Source: an uncultured bacterium
GTDB taxonomy: Bacteria; Bacteroidota; Bacteroidia; Bacteroidales; Bacteroidaceae
Direction: 5' to 3'
Assembly (NCBI GenBank): GCA_905216095.1
Contig: CAJMSQ010000003.1
Span: 1 to 64,000 of the forward strand
Length of the DNA stretch: 64,000 bases
Part shown: positions 1-7,737 of the stretch, piece after piece
Layout: each line of letters begins with the position of its first letter
Numbering within the stretch: position 1 is the first letter of the stretch
Program-made: the position numbers and the translations under genes
The notes under the pieces: generated by a model
Databases searched by the model: none
The model's input: the letters and a program-made list of their open reading frames with translations, nothing else
Told to the model about the DNA's origin: nothing

Positions 1-52
1 AAAAAAAAAAAAAAAACCCCCCCCCGCCCCGCGCCCCCCCCTTCCCCCCGGG
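1..52. other. Low-complexity edge: A-run followed by C-rich runs
   Basis: The window opens with sixteen A, then long C runs broken by single G or TT. No gene, promoter or repeat unit of the window resembles it. It directly abuts the remnant of a REP-like arm at 53-60. It looks like a contig edge or assembly artefact, not biology, but the bases alone cannot settle this. Confidence 0.6.
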
Positions 53-335
53 GTCCCTACGCTCGGCGATAATATTGCGATTTTAACACAATTTGCTTTT
101 GGACGAAAAATGTATTATCTTTGCAACAGCGAAAGCATGGGGGCGGCGTGAAACCGCCCTTTTTTCGTGCCCGCAGGCCCGTTTCAGAGAGAAACTGTCC
201 CTATCATGGGATTCCGTACATGGCATGTAGGCGGAATTATATGCCATGTAGGAAAAACCGGCCCTGCATGTAGGACGGACTACAAGCCATGTACGCCGCC
301 CCGGACCGTTCATGAAAGTTAAAAATGTTAATGTC
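53..335 (+). repeat. Composite intergenic repeat, copy A (left end truncated)
   Basis: Parts in order: the last bases of a REP-like arm (GTCCCTAC, 53-60); a promoter with TTTG at 92-95, a 20-bp gap and TATCTTTG at 116-123; a hairpin GGGCGG/CCGCCC at 141-146 and 154-159 followed by six T; four palindromic units between 216 and 294 (216, 237, 259 and 280); and the conserved end GTTAAAAATGTTAAT at 318-332. Internal distances equal those of the copies at 17911, 34837 and 43862. The upstream half of the REP pair is lost in the low-complexity edge. Confidence 0.85.
128..165 (+). ncRNA. Predicted tiny RNA of composite copy A
   Basis: A canonical promoter (92-123) is followed after about 18 bp by a 6-bp GC hairpin with a 7-nt loop and T6, so initiation at about 128 would end near 165. 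The start is inferred from the usual distance to the -7 box. Transcription is not shown by sequence alone. Confidence 0.35.
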
Positions 336-502
336 GGAAGACCCATCCCGGCAGGCCGTTCCCGTTTTTTGCGAAAAAGAAAAAACGCACTCCGATTTTT
401 TCGGAGCGGCCCGCCGTATCTTTGCCCCATCTGCAGATTAAAATACGATTTATGTTCATTGAGGCCGTCGCGCGAGGCCGTTATCAAAAACCATCACAGA
501 CC

Positions 503-916
503 ATGAGAAAAGTAAATCTGGGCATAGCCAACCGAAACCCGTTAAACATCCGTTATGCCGCCCGGAACCGCTGGCTGGGCCTTGACCCGGCCCGACCCGA
601 CGTGCGCGGTTTCTGCCGTTTCATCAGTTTCGCCCACGGCTACCGGGCGGCCGTCGTGCTGATGAAGACTTATATCCAACGCTACCGGCTGGACACGCCG
701 GCCAAAATCATTGCCCGTTGGGCGCCGCCCTCCGAGAACAGGACCGAACTGTACATTGCCTGTGTCTGCGGCCGCAGCCGCCTCGGGCGCGACGAGCGGA
801 TTGCCACGACGGGAATGCAGTTGCCGCGGCTGATTGCCGCAATGGCGCGGCAGGAGACGGGCGTGAACGTGACGCCGGAAGCCATCCGGGAAATCCGCGA
901 AAAGTTCGGCGTATGA
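503..916 (+). CDS. Phage structural protein P5-like protein
   Basis: This 137-residue protein has an N-terminal NRNPLNIRY segment, a central FAHGYRAAVVLMKTYIQRY stretch and an IIARWAPPSENRTELYIACV block. That pattern (few-residue NPGNIRY-like start, then RWAPPSEN with T-x-Y-I) is typical of proteins annotated in Bacteroidales as structural protein P5, after a phage PRD1 spike-base protein. The family probably binds or cuts peptidoglycan in phage settings, but a role here is unproven. The ATG at 503 was chosen because the conserved part begins directly after it and the 27 codons upstream look unlike protein. Its stop overlaps the next start as ATGA, so the two genes are probably translated together. 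No phage neighbours are visible, so it is a domesticated or remnant gene. Confidence 0.65.
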   Translation: MRKVNLGIANRNPLNIRYAARNRWLGLDPARPDVRGFCRFISFAHGYRAAVVLMKTYIQRYRLDTPAKIIARWAPPSENRTELYIACVCGRSRLGRDERIATTGMQLPRLIAAMARQETGVNVTPEAIREIREKFGV

Positions 917-1140
917 CGGGACGTCATGAACGCAGGTGTCCCGAGGGGTGGGGCACGCGCCGCGGGGTGGCGGTCGCCGTCTTCGGCACGGACAATCCCA
1001 AGGCGGCCGTGGCCCGGCTCGGCCGGTGGATAGCCTCTGACAGCCTGCTGCGGCGTGAACTGTCGCGGCGCGGTTACCGCTCCCGGCAGCGCGAGTTTCC
1101 GCCTGCCGTCATGCGGGTGTTCCGGAATTTCGGACTATGA
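913..1140 (+). CDS. Hypothetical small basic protein coupled to the P5-like gene
   Basis: A 75-residue, strongly basic protein (many Arg) with a central FGTDNPKAAVARLGRW segment and a C-terminal PPAVMRVFRNFGL. I do not recognise a named family. It is judged real because its ATG overlaps the stop of the P5-like gene by four bases (ATGA), the usual sign of translational coupling, and because its sequence is not a mirror of another gene. It has no signal peptide or membrane segment. Function is unknown; a cell-wall or nucleic-acid-binding partner of its neighbour is only a guess. Confidence 0.5.
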   Translation: MTGRHERRCPEGWGTRRGVAVAVFGTDNPKAAVARLGRWIASDSLLRRELSRRGYRSRQREFPPAVMRVFRNFGL

Positions 1141-1269
1141 CAATGGGAACGCCGCCGCCCCGCAATCCCGCGGGGGGGTGGCCGGGGTAAGTGAATCCGC
1201 CCCTTCCTGTCCGGCAGACGGCCGGCGGGAAGGGGCGGAATGCTGTTTGCGGTGTCCGTACGGATGGCC

Positions 1270-2133
1270 TCAGTAGCGGGAAAGCATCTCGGCGATTTCG
1301 CGGCGCAGCCTGTCGCGGAGCGACTGCGGGGCCAGTACGCTGATGTCTGCGCCGAAGGCCAGCAGCTGCCCGATGAAGTCGCGTGTCGGGGCAATGTCGA
1401 GTTCGAAACATACGTCCCCGCCGGCCGTTGCCTCGTGTTGCGACGGGTGGAGCGGACGGGTGCGCAGATAGTCGGCCATGCGCGCGGTGGCAACGGCCAG
1501 CACGACGTGCTCGGGCTGCAGGTCGGTGCCGCCGAATGCCCCGAAACTGTGTGCGAACCAGTCGTCCGCGCGGAAGTCCGCCGCCCTGCGGAAGCGCATG
1601 GGCAGGGCCGTGAGGCCGTTGATGCGGTCGGCCGCGAAGTTGCGCACCGCATTGTGCCGGCTGCTGCGGCCCACCACATAGTAGCAGCCCTGTACGCGCC
1701 GCAGGCAGTAGGGGTCGAAAAATGTCTCGTAGGGTGGTTTGCCGGGCGGCGCGTATTCCATGCGCAGCCTGCCGTTCCACTCTATCGAGTCGGCCAGCAG
1801 CGGAATCCAGTGTGCCCCGGCCGTTTCGTCCGGCCCGAGGCCCGACGTCCGCGGCTCGCCCAGCAGGTGGCGCAGCAGGGCGTCGTCCGGCGCGTGCTCG
1901 TGCGAGAGTGCGTAGCGGCCGCCACGGCATTCGATGCGCAGGCCGTACCGCTGTTCGAGGTAGCGTCGGTTGTCGTAGAAGGTGCTGGCCGCCATCGGTT
2001 TGCCGCAGTCGTCCTCCTCGCGCCAGGCTTCCAGTATGTCCTGTTTCGTCAGTCCGTCGTGCCGGTACAGCAGCCGTGCCAGCCAAAGTGACTTGGGTGT
2101 CATGCGTAAAGTGTTTTTCGTTTTTCCTGTCAA
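1270..2133 (-). CDS. WYL domain transcriptional regulator
   Basis: A 287-residue protein with a winged-helix-like N-terminus (about 1-75, LTKQDILEAW then STFYDNRRYLEQRYGL) followed by a WYL-type ligand-sensing domain (FFDPYCLRRVQGCYYVVGRS, about 140-160) and a C-terminal WCX-like extension. WYL proteins bind small ligands or nucleic acid and control transcription; the target cannot be read from sequence. A second in-frame ATG at 2103 (MTPKSLWLARLL) is the more likely start, since the first ten residues are not conserved-looking. It is the last gene of a minus-strand run after ispD, 15 bp away, so it probably shares that transcript. Confidence 0.75.
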   Translation of the reverse strand: MTGKTKNTLRMTPKSLWLARLLYRHDGLTKQDILEAWREEDDCGKPMAASTFYDNRRYLEQRYGLRIECRGGRYALSHEHAPDDALLRHLLGEPRTSGLGPDETAGAHWIPLLADSIEWNGRLRMEYAPPGKPPYETFFDPYCLRRVQGCYYVVGRSSRHNAVRNFAADRINGLTALPMRFRRAADFRADDWFAHSFGAFGGTDLQPEHVVLAVATARMADYLRTRPLHPSQHEATAGGDVCFELDIAPTRDFIGQLLAFGADISVLAPQSLRDRLRREIAEMLSRY

Positions 2134-2148
2134 TGCCTTTCTTCGTCC

Positions 2149-2898
2149 TTACCGGCTTTCGCCGCCCAGCAGCCTCTCGGCCAGCGCGAGGTCCTCGCGG
2201 TAAGTCAGTTTCAGGTTGCGCTCTTCGCCCTCGGCAATGCGGACGGGCACTTCCGGCATGTACCGCCGCACCACGCCGCAGTCGTCGGTGGCGCTGAAAC
2301 CGGCATCGGCGAAAGCCCGCCTGTACGCCTCGGCGATGACTTCCCGGCGGAAAGCCTGCGGGGTCTGTGCACGGCGCAGCGTCGTGCGGTCGGGTATGCG
2401 CCCGATGGTGCCGTCGGCGTTCAGCTCGTATATGGTGTCGGTGGCGGGTACCGCCGTGACCACGGCTTCGTGGTCGGACAGCAGGGCGCAGACGTCCGTG
2501 ATGATGCGGTCGGACACCAACGGGCGCACGGCGTCGTGCAGCAGCAGATTGACCGCGCGGCCTTCGCAGGCACGTATCGCGGCGAGGCTCGAGTCGTAAC
2601 GCTCGTTGCCGCCCGCCAGTACGCCGGACACTTTCTTCCAGCTGTTGCGTGCGGCTATCGCCTGCGTGTCTTCGACGTGCAGGGGATGGGCCACGATGAG
2701 GATTTCGTGTATGCAGGCGTTTCTTTCGAAGGCATCGACGGTGTGTTCCAGCACGGTGCGTCCCGCTATCGGCAGGAACTGTTTCGGCAGGTCGAGGCCC
2801 ATGCGCCGGCCCGTGCCGCCAGCCAGCACCACCGCCACGTTGCGGCGCGCGGAGGCCGCGGGAGATGTTTCGGTCATGTTGTTTGTTGTTTCGGACAT
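2149..2898 (-). CDS. ispD: 2-C-methyl-D-erythritol 4-phosphate cytidylyltransferase
   Basis: IspD joins CTP to methylerythritol phosphate in the non-mevalonate isoprenoid pathway (cytoplasm). The 249-residue product shows the nucleotidyltransferase signature AGGTGRRMG with the following Lys in LPKQF (residues about 25-40), the HDAVRPL block in the middle, the ATDTI segment and QTPQAF near residue 170. The ATG at 2898 is used; a second at 2877 would shorten the variable N-terminus by seven residues. The length is slightly above the usual 225-235. It sits between a glycosyltransferase and a WYL regulator on the same strand, in a run that feeds envelope precursors. Confidence 0.93.
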   Translation of the reverse strand: MSETTNNMTETSPAASARRNVAVVLAGGTGRRMGLDLPKQFLPIAGRTVLEHTVDAFERNACIHEILIVAHPLHVEDTQAIAARNSWKKVSGVLAGGNERYDSSLAAIRACEGRAVNLLLHDAVRPLVSDRIITDVCALLSDHEAVVTAVPATDTIYELNADGTIGRIPDRTTLRRAQTPQAFRREVIAEAYRRAFADAGFSATDDCGVVRRYMPEVPVRIAEGEERNLKLTYREDLALAERLLGGESR

Positions 2899-2972
2899 AA
2901 GACAAAGCGATTCCGGCCGCGGCACGGCTTTTTGTTTCTCAGGAAAAAACCACGCGGACCGGGTCATGCGGT

Positions 2973-3977
2973 TTATTTTTTGAATGAAATGTCGCCGTGG
3001 GCGTAGATGGCCGGCCAGCAGAAGGCACGCAGCCGGTTTTTCCATTCGCTTTCGCCTTTCGCGGGATAGATTTCGGCGCGCCACTTCAGGCACAGGCGGC
3101 ACAGGCGCGGCAGGCTGCGCACGCCGCCCAGCAGGGCGCCGCTGAGGGCGTGGGCACGCGGTTCGAACCGGTCCGACGTGTGCGTGTGGATATAGGTGTA
3201 GAATTTTCGCCACGAAGCGTTCCGCCGCATACGGTGCAGGTCGCGCCATCCGGTGACATAGGTTTTCCAGTTACTTTTCCCCTTTCCCGTGCCGGCTTGT
3301 TGCCGGAACAGTTCCGTGATGGCCGAGGCGGCGTGCGGCCGATGCCAGTTGAGCGGTTCGTCAAGATGGACTAAGCCGCCGTCAAGCACGGCGCAGACCG
3401 CCAGCCACCAGTCGTAGAAGAGGTGATAATCCCATTCCGTCGTGCGCAGCAGGAACTCGCGCCGCACCAGCATGGCATGTCCGGGCACGCAGTTGCTGAA
3501 CATGAGGCGCTCGAGCGGGAAACGGAGCGACACAGGACGCTTGTAGATGGCGGGATTGCGGGCCTCCGCGGGAGTGGAAGCGGGACAGGCGGCATCGACA
3601 AAGTGTCCCGAATAGCAGACCGAGGCCTCGCCGATGGCAGCCACCTGACGGCTGATTTTGTGTGGAAACCAAATGTCGTCCTGGTCGGATATGGCGATGA
3701 AATCGCCCGTGGCCCGCAGCATCGCGCTGTGGAAATTCCGGTTGTAGCCGAGGTTTTCGGCGTTGCGGAACACTTTTATGAAATCGTGTCGCGCGGCATA
3801 GCGGTCGAGGATGGCCGTCGTGCCGTCGGTGGAGCCGTCGTCTTGTACGATAATCTCATGCAGGGGATAGTCCTGCGCCAGGATGGAGTCCATTTGTGCC
3901 TCGAGGAAGCGCGCACCGTTGTAGGTGCACATCACTACGGAGACCCGGACGTTCTTTTGTGCCGAATGATTCGTCAT
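2973..3977 (-). CDS. Family 2 glycosyltransferase
   Basis: A 334-residue GT-A fold enzyme. Residues 12-30 hold the family start VSVVMCTYNGARFL, followed by the QDDGSTDGT nucleotide-sugar motif (about 46-54) and the ISDQDDIWFP metal-binding DXD-like motif (about 101-110). The DQDDIW form is frequent in transferases of O-antigen and capsule biosynthesis that resemble rhamnosyltransferases. No membrane segment is obvious. It lies 30 bp downstream of a flippase gene on the same strand, which supports a role in making a lipid-linked surface glycan. Donor and acceptor cannot be inferred. Confidence 0.88.
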   Translation of the reverse strand: MTNHSAQKNVRVSVVMCTYNGARFLEAQMDSILAQDYPLHEIIVQDDGSTDGTTAILDRYAARHDFIKVFRNAENLGYNRNFHSAMLRATGDFIAISDQDDIWFPHKISRQVAAIGEASVCYSGHFVDAACPASTPAEARNPAIYKRPVSLRFPLERLMFSNCVPGHAMLVRREFLLRTTEWDYHLFYDWWLAVCAVLDGGLVHLDEPLNWHRPHAASAITELFRQQAGTGKGKSNWKTYVTGWRDLHRMRRNASWRKFYTYIHTHTSDRFEPRAHALSGALLGGVRSLPRLCRLCLKWRAEIYPAKGESEWKNRLRAFCWPAIYAHGDISFKK

Positions 3978-4007
3978 GTCAGTCAGGAATAGGTTTGAAA
4001 ACGCCGC

Positions 4008-5582
4008 TCAGTTTTTCTTTCCGCGCCGCAACCTGTCGGCCAGACGGCTGAAAACGGTTGATTCGCGGCTCATGATGCGCCACGAATAGGCGGCCGAGAG
4101 GATGAATATGGCAGTGCCGGCGACGAGGCGCGGCAACAGGTCTGCGGACGAGGCGGCCAGCAGTCCCGCGGCCAGCAGCAGGAACTGCACACCGCAGCGT
4201 CGCAGCGTCGCACCCTCATACCGGAAGCCGTAACGGCGGGAATAGACGGTGGAAACCAGCAGCAGGTCGAACAGGTTGGACAGGGAAAGGCCCGCACCCG
4301 CCCCGGCTAGTCCGCCGAGATGGTAGCCGCCCAGCACGAACACGACGAACACGACGTCGTAGGCCACTTCCATCGTCATGTACAACAGGGCGTCGCCCGC
4401 CGCAAGCGACAGGTAGGCGACCGGATAACAGACGGCCTTGAAATACATATAGCAGGCGGCGCAGAGCACCATGGGGATGACCGTGAGGAACTCGGACGTG
4501 TACAGCAGTCGCACGACAAAAGGCAGCGACAAGGCAAAGAGTATGAGCACCGGGGCCATGAGCAGGACGAGCACATCTATCTGCTTGTTGGCCGTTTCTC
4601 GCATCATGGGCGTGTCTTTCACGACGGCCGACAGCCGCGGGAAGTAATCTGCGTCCATCGCCACGAAGATAAGTCGCGCGTAGCTCACCGTGAGCGTGAA
4701 GCCGACTGCATAGAAACCTGCCGCCGTCATGCCGTCGGCGCGCACGATGCCCGAACGTATCAGCATCTCCGCGCCCGAAGTGATGATGCCGGCCACGACG
4801 TAGGCCGAACCGAGCTTAATCAAGTGGAAACCTTGTCGCACAAAGCGCGGGCTGCGCGGCGAGACACGATAGGGCACCAGGCGTGTGGAAGCGCGCAGAT
4901 GCAGCCAGAGCAGACCGGCCGAGGAGATAAGGATGGCCGGCGCGATGCCCCGTATGCCCATCAGCAGGTAAAAAGTGACGGTGACGGCGAGTGTCAGCAC
5001 CGCACACAGGGTGGACACCGCGGCCAGGCGGCGTAGGCGGCGCAGTCCCTTGAGCACGGCCAGCTCGCCTGCAAGGACAGTGCTCATGGACACGGCGGGC
5101 GCCAGCAGGCAGAAGTAACCTGTGTCGGCGTAAGAGCCGGTGGCCAGACGGCAGACAAGGGGTGCGGCGGCGAGGGTGGCGGCAAGGCCCAGCAGGGCCG
5201 TCAGCAAGACCCACGTACGCACCAGCCGGACGTAATGTCCCAGGGCACGGCCCGCGCCACGTTCGTACAATTCCGACATGCGCGGCACGGCGCTGAGCGT
5301 GATGCCGAAGTTCGTCATGCTTCCCATAAGGTCGATGAAGCGCATGTACAGGTCGGACAGGCCCATGCCCGCGGCACCGATGAGCAGGGCCGCTATTTTG
5401 TTGCGCACCACCGATATAAGTACGGATATGACCTGTACTCCGCCCAACAGACCCGTATATTTCAGGATGTGGTCGTAGGAGGAGTCACCCGTCTGTGCCG
5501 TGCCGGCGGTTTCCGGTGCGTTGTCGGAAACCGCATCGGCCGTGTTGCCGCACAATGCGTCGGTCTCGTCTTTTTCGGTCAT
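4008..5582 (-). CDS. Oligosaccharide flippase family (Wzx/MATE-like) membrane protein
   Basis: A 524-residue polytopic protein with about 12-14 hydrophobic helices, starting after a short acidic leader (MTEKDETDAL) with the first membrane segment at about residue 45. The early segment LGGVQVISVLISVVRNKIAALLIG, split by a short loop, is typical of Wzx and related polysaccharide transporters, which move undecaprenyl-linked sugars across the inner membrane. The ATG at 5582 is preferred because the sequence upstream in frame is Arg/Pro-rich shadow of the next gene. It is followed at 30 bp by the glycosyltransferase. A second flippase lies at 60572. Confidence 0.85.
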   Translation of the reverse strand: MTEKDETDALCGNTADAVSDNAPETAGTAQTGDSSYDHILKYTGLLGGVQVISVLISVVRNKIAALLIGAAGMGLSDLYMRFIDLMGSMTNFGITLSAVPRMSELYERGAGRALGHYVRLVRTWVLLTALLGLAATLAAAPLVCRLATGSYADTGYFCLLAPAVSMSTVLAGELAVLKGLRRLRRLAAVSTLCAVLTLAVTVTFYLLMGIRGIAPAILISSAGLLWLHLRASTRLVPYRVSPRSPRFVRQGFHLIKLGSAYVVAGIITSGAEMLIRSGIVRADGMTAAGFYAVGFTLTVSYARLIFVAMDADYFPRLSAVVKDTPMMRETANKQIDVLVLLMAPVLILFALSLPFVVRLLYTSEFLTVIPMVLCAACYMYFKAVCYPVAYLSLAAGDALLYMTMEVAYDVVFVVFVLGGYHLGGLAGAGAGLSLSNLFDLLLVSTVYSRRYGFRYEGATLRRCGVQFLLLAAGLLAASSADLLPRLVAGTAIFILSAAYSWRIMSRESTVFSRLADRLRRGKKN

Positions 5583-5662
5583 GTGAACAAGTTTTTTCAG
5601 GTGTGGGCCACGCCTTCTTTCCTTTTTCCTTCTTGTGAAGAAAATCCCGGAACGGGGCATCA

Positions 5663-7015
5663 TCATACGCTTGGCAGCGAGTGTCCGTTGATTTTGCGGT
5701 ACAGGTCGAGGGCATAGACGTCGGTCATGCCCGAAAGGTAGTCGAGCACCGCCATGATGCGTCCCGAAAGCCGCTCGTCGTGCAGCTGGTACTGGGATGA
5801 AACCTGTCCGAGAAGCATCTTGCTGTATGCTTTTCCGGGAGCCAGCACGGCCTCGGTCATGAGTTCCAGCAACGTATATATGATGTGGTAGCCCGCAAGG
5901 TCTATGTCGGTCACTTCCTTGCAGCAGTAGATGCGGCCGCGTGCCACCTGCTCGCAGGCGGAATAGGCCCGGTGCAGCGTTTCGGGCATCCGGTCGATGA
6001 GCGTGCCTTCGAAAGTTCCGGCTAGAATATCGGATTCGTTTTCCACAAAGACACGTACGCAGGCCTGTTCCAGCGCATTGATGACACAGGACCGCAGGTA
6101 GGAGATGCGGTCGCTGATGTCGGTGGTCTCGGGATAGTTCCTGATGATTTCGGCCCGGATTTTTGGTTCGAAGAATGCCGTGAGCATTTCCAGGGTCTCC
6201 TGCCCCGAGAGCAGTCGCAACTTGAAAGCGTCTTCTATGTCCATGATTTCGTAGCAGATGTCGTCGGCTGCTTCGACGAGATACACCAGCGGGTGGCGCG
6301 CGGCCCTGACGGAGCCGTCGGGGAGTGTGGTGTAAGGCATTCCCAGCTCGTCGGCAATGCGCGTGAAGTCGGCGCGTTCGCTCTCGAAGAACCCGAATTT
6401 GGAATGCTTGCCCGACAAGGTCGCCGAATAAGGATACTTCACGACGGCCGCCAGTGTGGAGTAAGTCATGACGAAACCGCCGCGCCGCCGTCCTCCGAAC
6501 TGGTGCGTGAGCAGCCGGAAGGTATTCGCGTTGCCGTCGAAGTTCGTTATGTCGGCCCATTCGGCATCTGTCAGCCGGTCTCCCCCGGGTGTGACGAAAT
6601 CACGCAGTTTCCGGCCGTTGCCTTCCGAGAAGAAAGTGCGGATGGCCCGTTCGCCGCTGTGTCCGAAAGGCGGGTTGCCCATGTCGTGTGCCAGACAGGC
6701 CGCCGAGACTATGGAGCCGATGGCCGAAATGTCCGTGTCGGCCATGTCGGGATGGCGCGAAAGCAGTTCCCTCGCCACGTCCGTGCCCAGCGAGCGGCCT
6801 ACGCTCGACACTTCCAGGCTGTGCGTGAGCCGGTTGTGTACGAAGATGCTGCCCGGCAAGGGGAAAACCTGCGTCTTGTTCTGCATACGCCGGAACGGGG
6901 CGGAGAATATCAGCCGGTCATAATCGCGCTGGAATTCCGTGCGACGCTCTAATTGCAGCTTATGTGCGTCTTCCTTTCCGAGACGCTTGTACGAAATCAG
7001 TTGTTTCCAGTTCAT
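5663..7015 (-). CDS. dgt: dGTP triphosphohydrolase (HD family)
   Basis: This 450-residue enzyme hydrolyses dGTP to deoxyguanosine and triphosphate. It carries the HD metal site: His65 in NRLTHSLEVS, His110-Asp111 in CLAHDMGNPPFGHSGE, and the later D in VEAADDICYE. The N-terminal FSAPFRRMQNKTQVFP segment is characteristic of the dGTPase branch. It heads a minus-strand run ending in the WYL gene at 1270. A -7 element lies at 7085-7092, about 63 bp upstream of the start. It is divergent from dut, so two nucleotide-pool enzymes share one intergenic region. Confidence 0.93.
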   Translation of the reverse strand: MNWKQLISYKRLGKEDAHKLQLERRTEFQRDYDRLIFSAPFRRMQNKTQVFPLPGSIFVHNRLTHSLEVSSVGRSLGTDVARELLSRHPDMADTDISAIGSIVSAACLAHDMGNPPFGHSGERAIRTFFSEGNGRKLRDFVTPGGDRLTDAEWADITNFDGNANTFRLLTHQFGGRRRGGFVMTYSTLAAVVKYPYSATLSGKHSKFGFFESERADFTRIADELGMPYTTLPDGSVRAARHPLVYLVEAADDICYEIMDIEDAFKLRLLSGQETLEMLTAFFEPKIRAEIIRNYPETTDISDRISYLRSCVINALEQACVRVFVENESDILAGTFEGTLIDRMPETLHRAYSACEQVARGRIYCCKEVTDIDLAGYHIIYTLLELMTEAVLAPGKAYSKMLLGQVSSQYQLHDERLSGRIMAVLDYLSGMTDVYALDLYRKINGHSLPSV

Positions 7016-7084
7016 AGTCGTTCGTTACGGGCGCTCCGGCAGTCGCAGACGGCTTGTCGGCGGCCGCCGGCCGAGGCCCGTTTG

Positions 7085-7092
7085 CAAAAATA
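7085..7092 (-). promoter_or_regulatory. Probable dgt promoter -7 element
   Basis: The minus strand reads TATTTTTG, matching TAnnTTTG of Bacteroidota sigma-70-type promoters. No convincing TTTG lies 19-21 bp upstream, so only the -7 part is supported. It gives a leader of about 65 nt. Confidence 0.45.
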
Positions 7093-7156
7093 GTCCAAAA
7101 AAACGGGCTACCCCTTCTTTTTCGTTAAAAACTCTACCTATATGGCGGGAATTGCG

Positions 7157-7164
7157 TACTTTTG
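7157..7164 (+). promoter_or_regulatory. Probable dut operon promoter -7 element
   Basis: TACTTTTG fits TAnnTTTG and lies 29 bp before the dut start codon at 7194. A clear -33 TTTG is not visible. Confidence 0.5.
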
Positions 7165-7193
7165 TCCACTAAAATAAAAGCTTGTAGAGATAC

Positions 7194-7625
7194 ATGGAAG
7201 TAAAAATCGTAAACCGTTCCCGCCATCCGTTGCCGGAATATGCCACGGCGCTGAGTGCCGGCATGGACCTGCGCGCCAATATCGACGCGCCGCTCGTGTT
7301 GCGCCCGCTTGAGCGGAAACCGGTGCCCACGGGACTTTACATGGCCCTGCCGCCCGGTTACGAGGCACAGGTACGTCCCCGCTCCGGACTGGCTCTGAAG
7401 AAAGGCATCACCGTGCTCAATTCGCCCGGAACCGTCGATGCGGACTACCGCGGCGAGGTAAAGGTCATCTTGGTGAACCTTTCGGACGAAGACTTCACCA
7501 TCAACGACGGCGACCGCATAGCCCAGATGGTCGTGGCACGGCACGAAACCGTCGAGTGGTGTGCGGTCGGACAGCTCGACGATACGGAACGCGGCGACGG
7601 AGGCTTCGGTCATACGGGCCGGTAG
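7194..7625 (+). CDS. dut: Deoxyuridine 5'-triphosphate nucleotidohydrolase
   Basis: A 143-residue trimeric dUTPase that converts dUTP to dUMP and keeps uracil out of DNA. All five family motifs can be read: SAGMDLRAN (about 21-28), RPRSGLALK (about 62-70), the [11 protein letters not shown] motif with the catalytic Asp (about 79-89), RIAQMVV (about 106) and the C-terminal [11 protein letters not shown] with the P-loop-like tail. It opens the plus-strand run dut, TPR lipoprotein, DUF4292, envC that is common in Bacteroidales. A hairpin with T5 follows its stop (7665-7685), so part of the transcripts may end there. Confidence 0.97.
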   Translation: MEVKIVNRSRHPLPEYATALSAGMDLRANIDAPLVLRPLERKPVPTGLYMALPPGYEAQVRPRSGLALKKGITVLNSPGTVDADYRGEVKVILVNLSDEDFTINDGDRIAQMVVARHETVEWCAVGQLDDTERGDGGFGHTGR

Positions 7626-7664
7626 CCGTCTGCCTCTCCCTTTCCCGAAAAAAAGAAATCCGAC

Positions 7665-7685
7665 GGCCGTGACAGCGGCCTTTTT
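7665..7685 (+). terminator. Hairpin with T-run after dut
   Basis: GGCCG at 7665-7669 pairs with CGGCC at 7676-7680 and is followed by five T. It lies between dut and the TPR gene, so it probably attenuates but does not separate the operon. Confidence 0.55.
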
Positions 7686-7737
7686 GTGTCGGACAGTTTT
7701 TACTCTTTCCATCCTGACGCATCCGATATCAGTGAAG

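Noticed and set aside
83..487. Open frames over the composite repeats giving similar peptides at several loci
   Set aside because: They arise because the repeats themselves are similar; frames cross promoters, hairpins and palindromes and have no protein-like composition.
4008..6560. An 850-residue version of the flippase with a long N-terminal extension
   Set aside because: The extension is an Arg/Pro-rich shadow of dgt on another frame; the ATG at 5582 gives the normal start.
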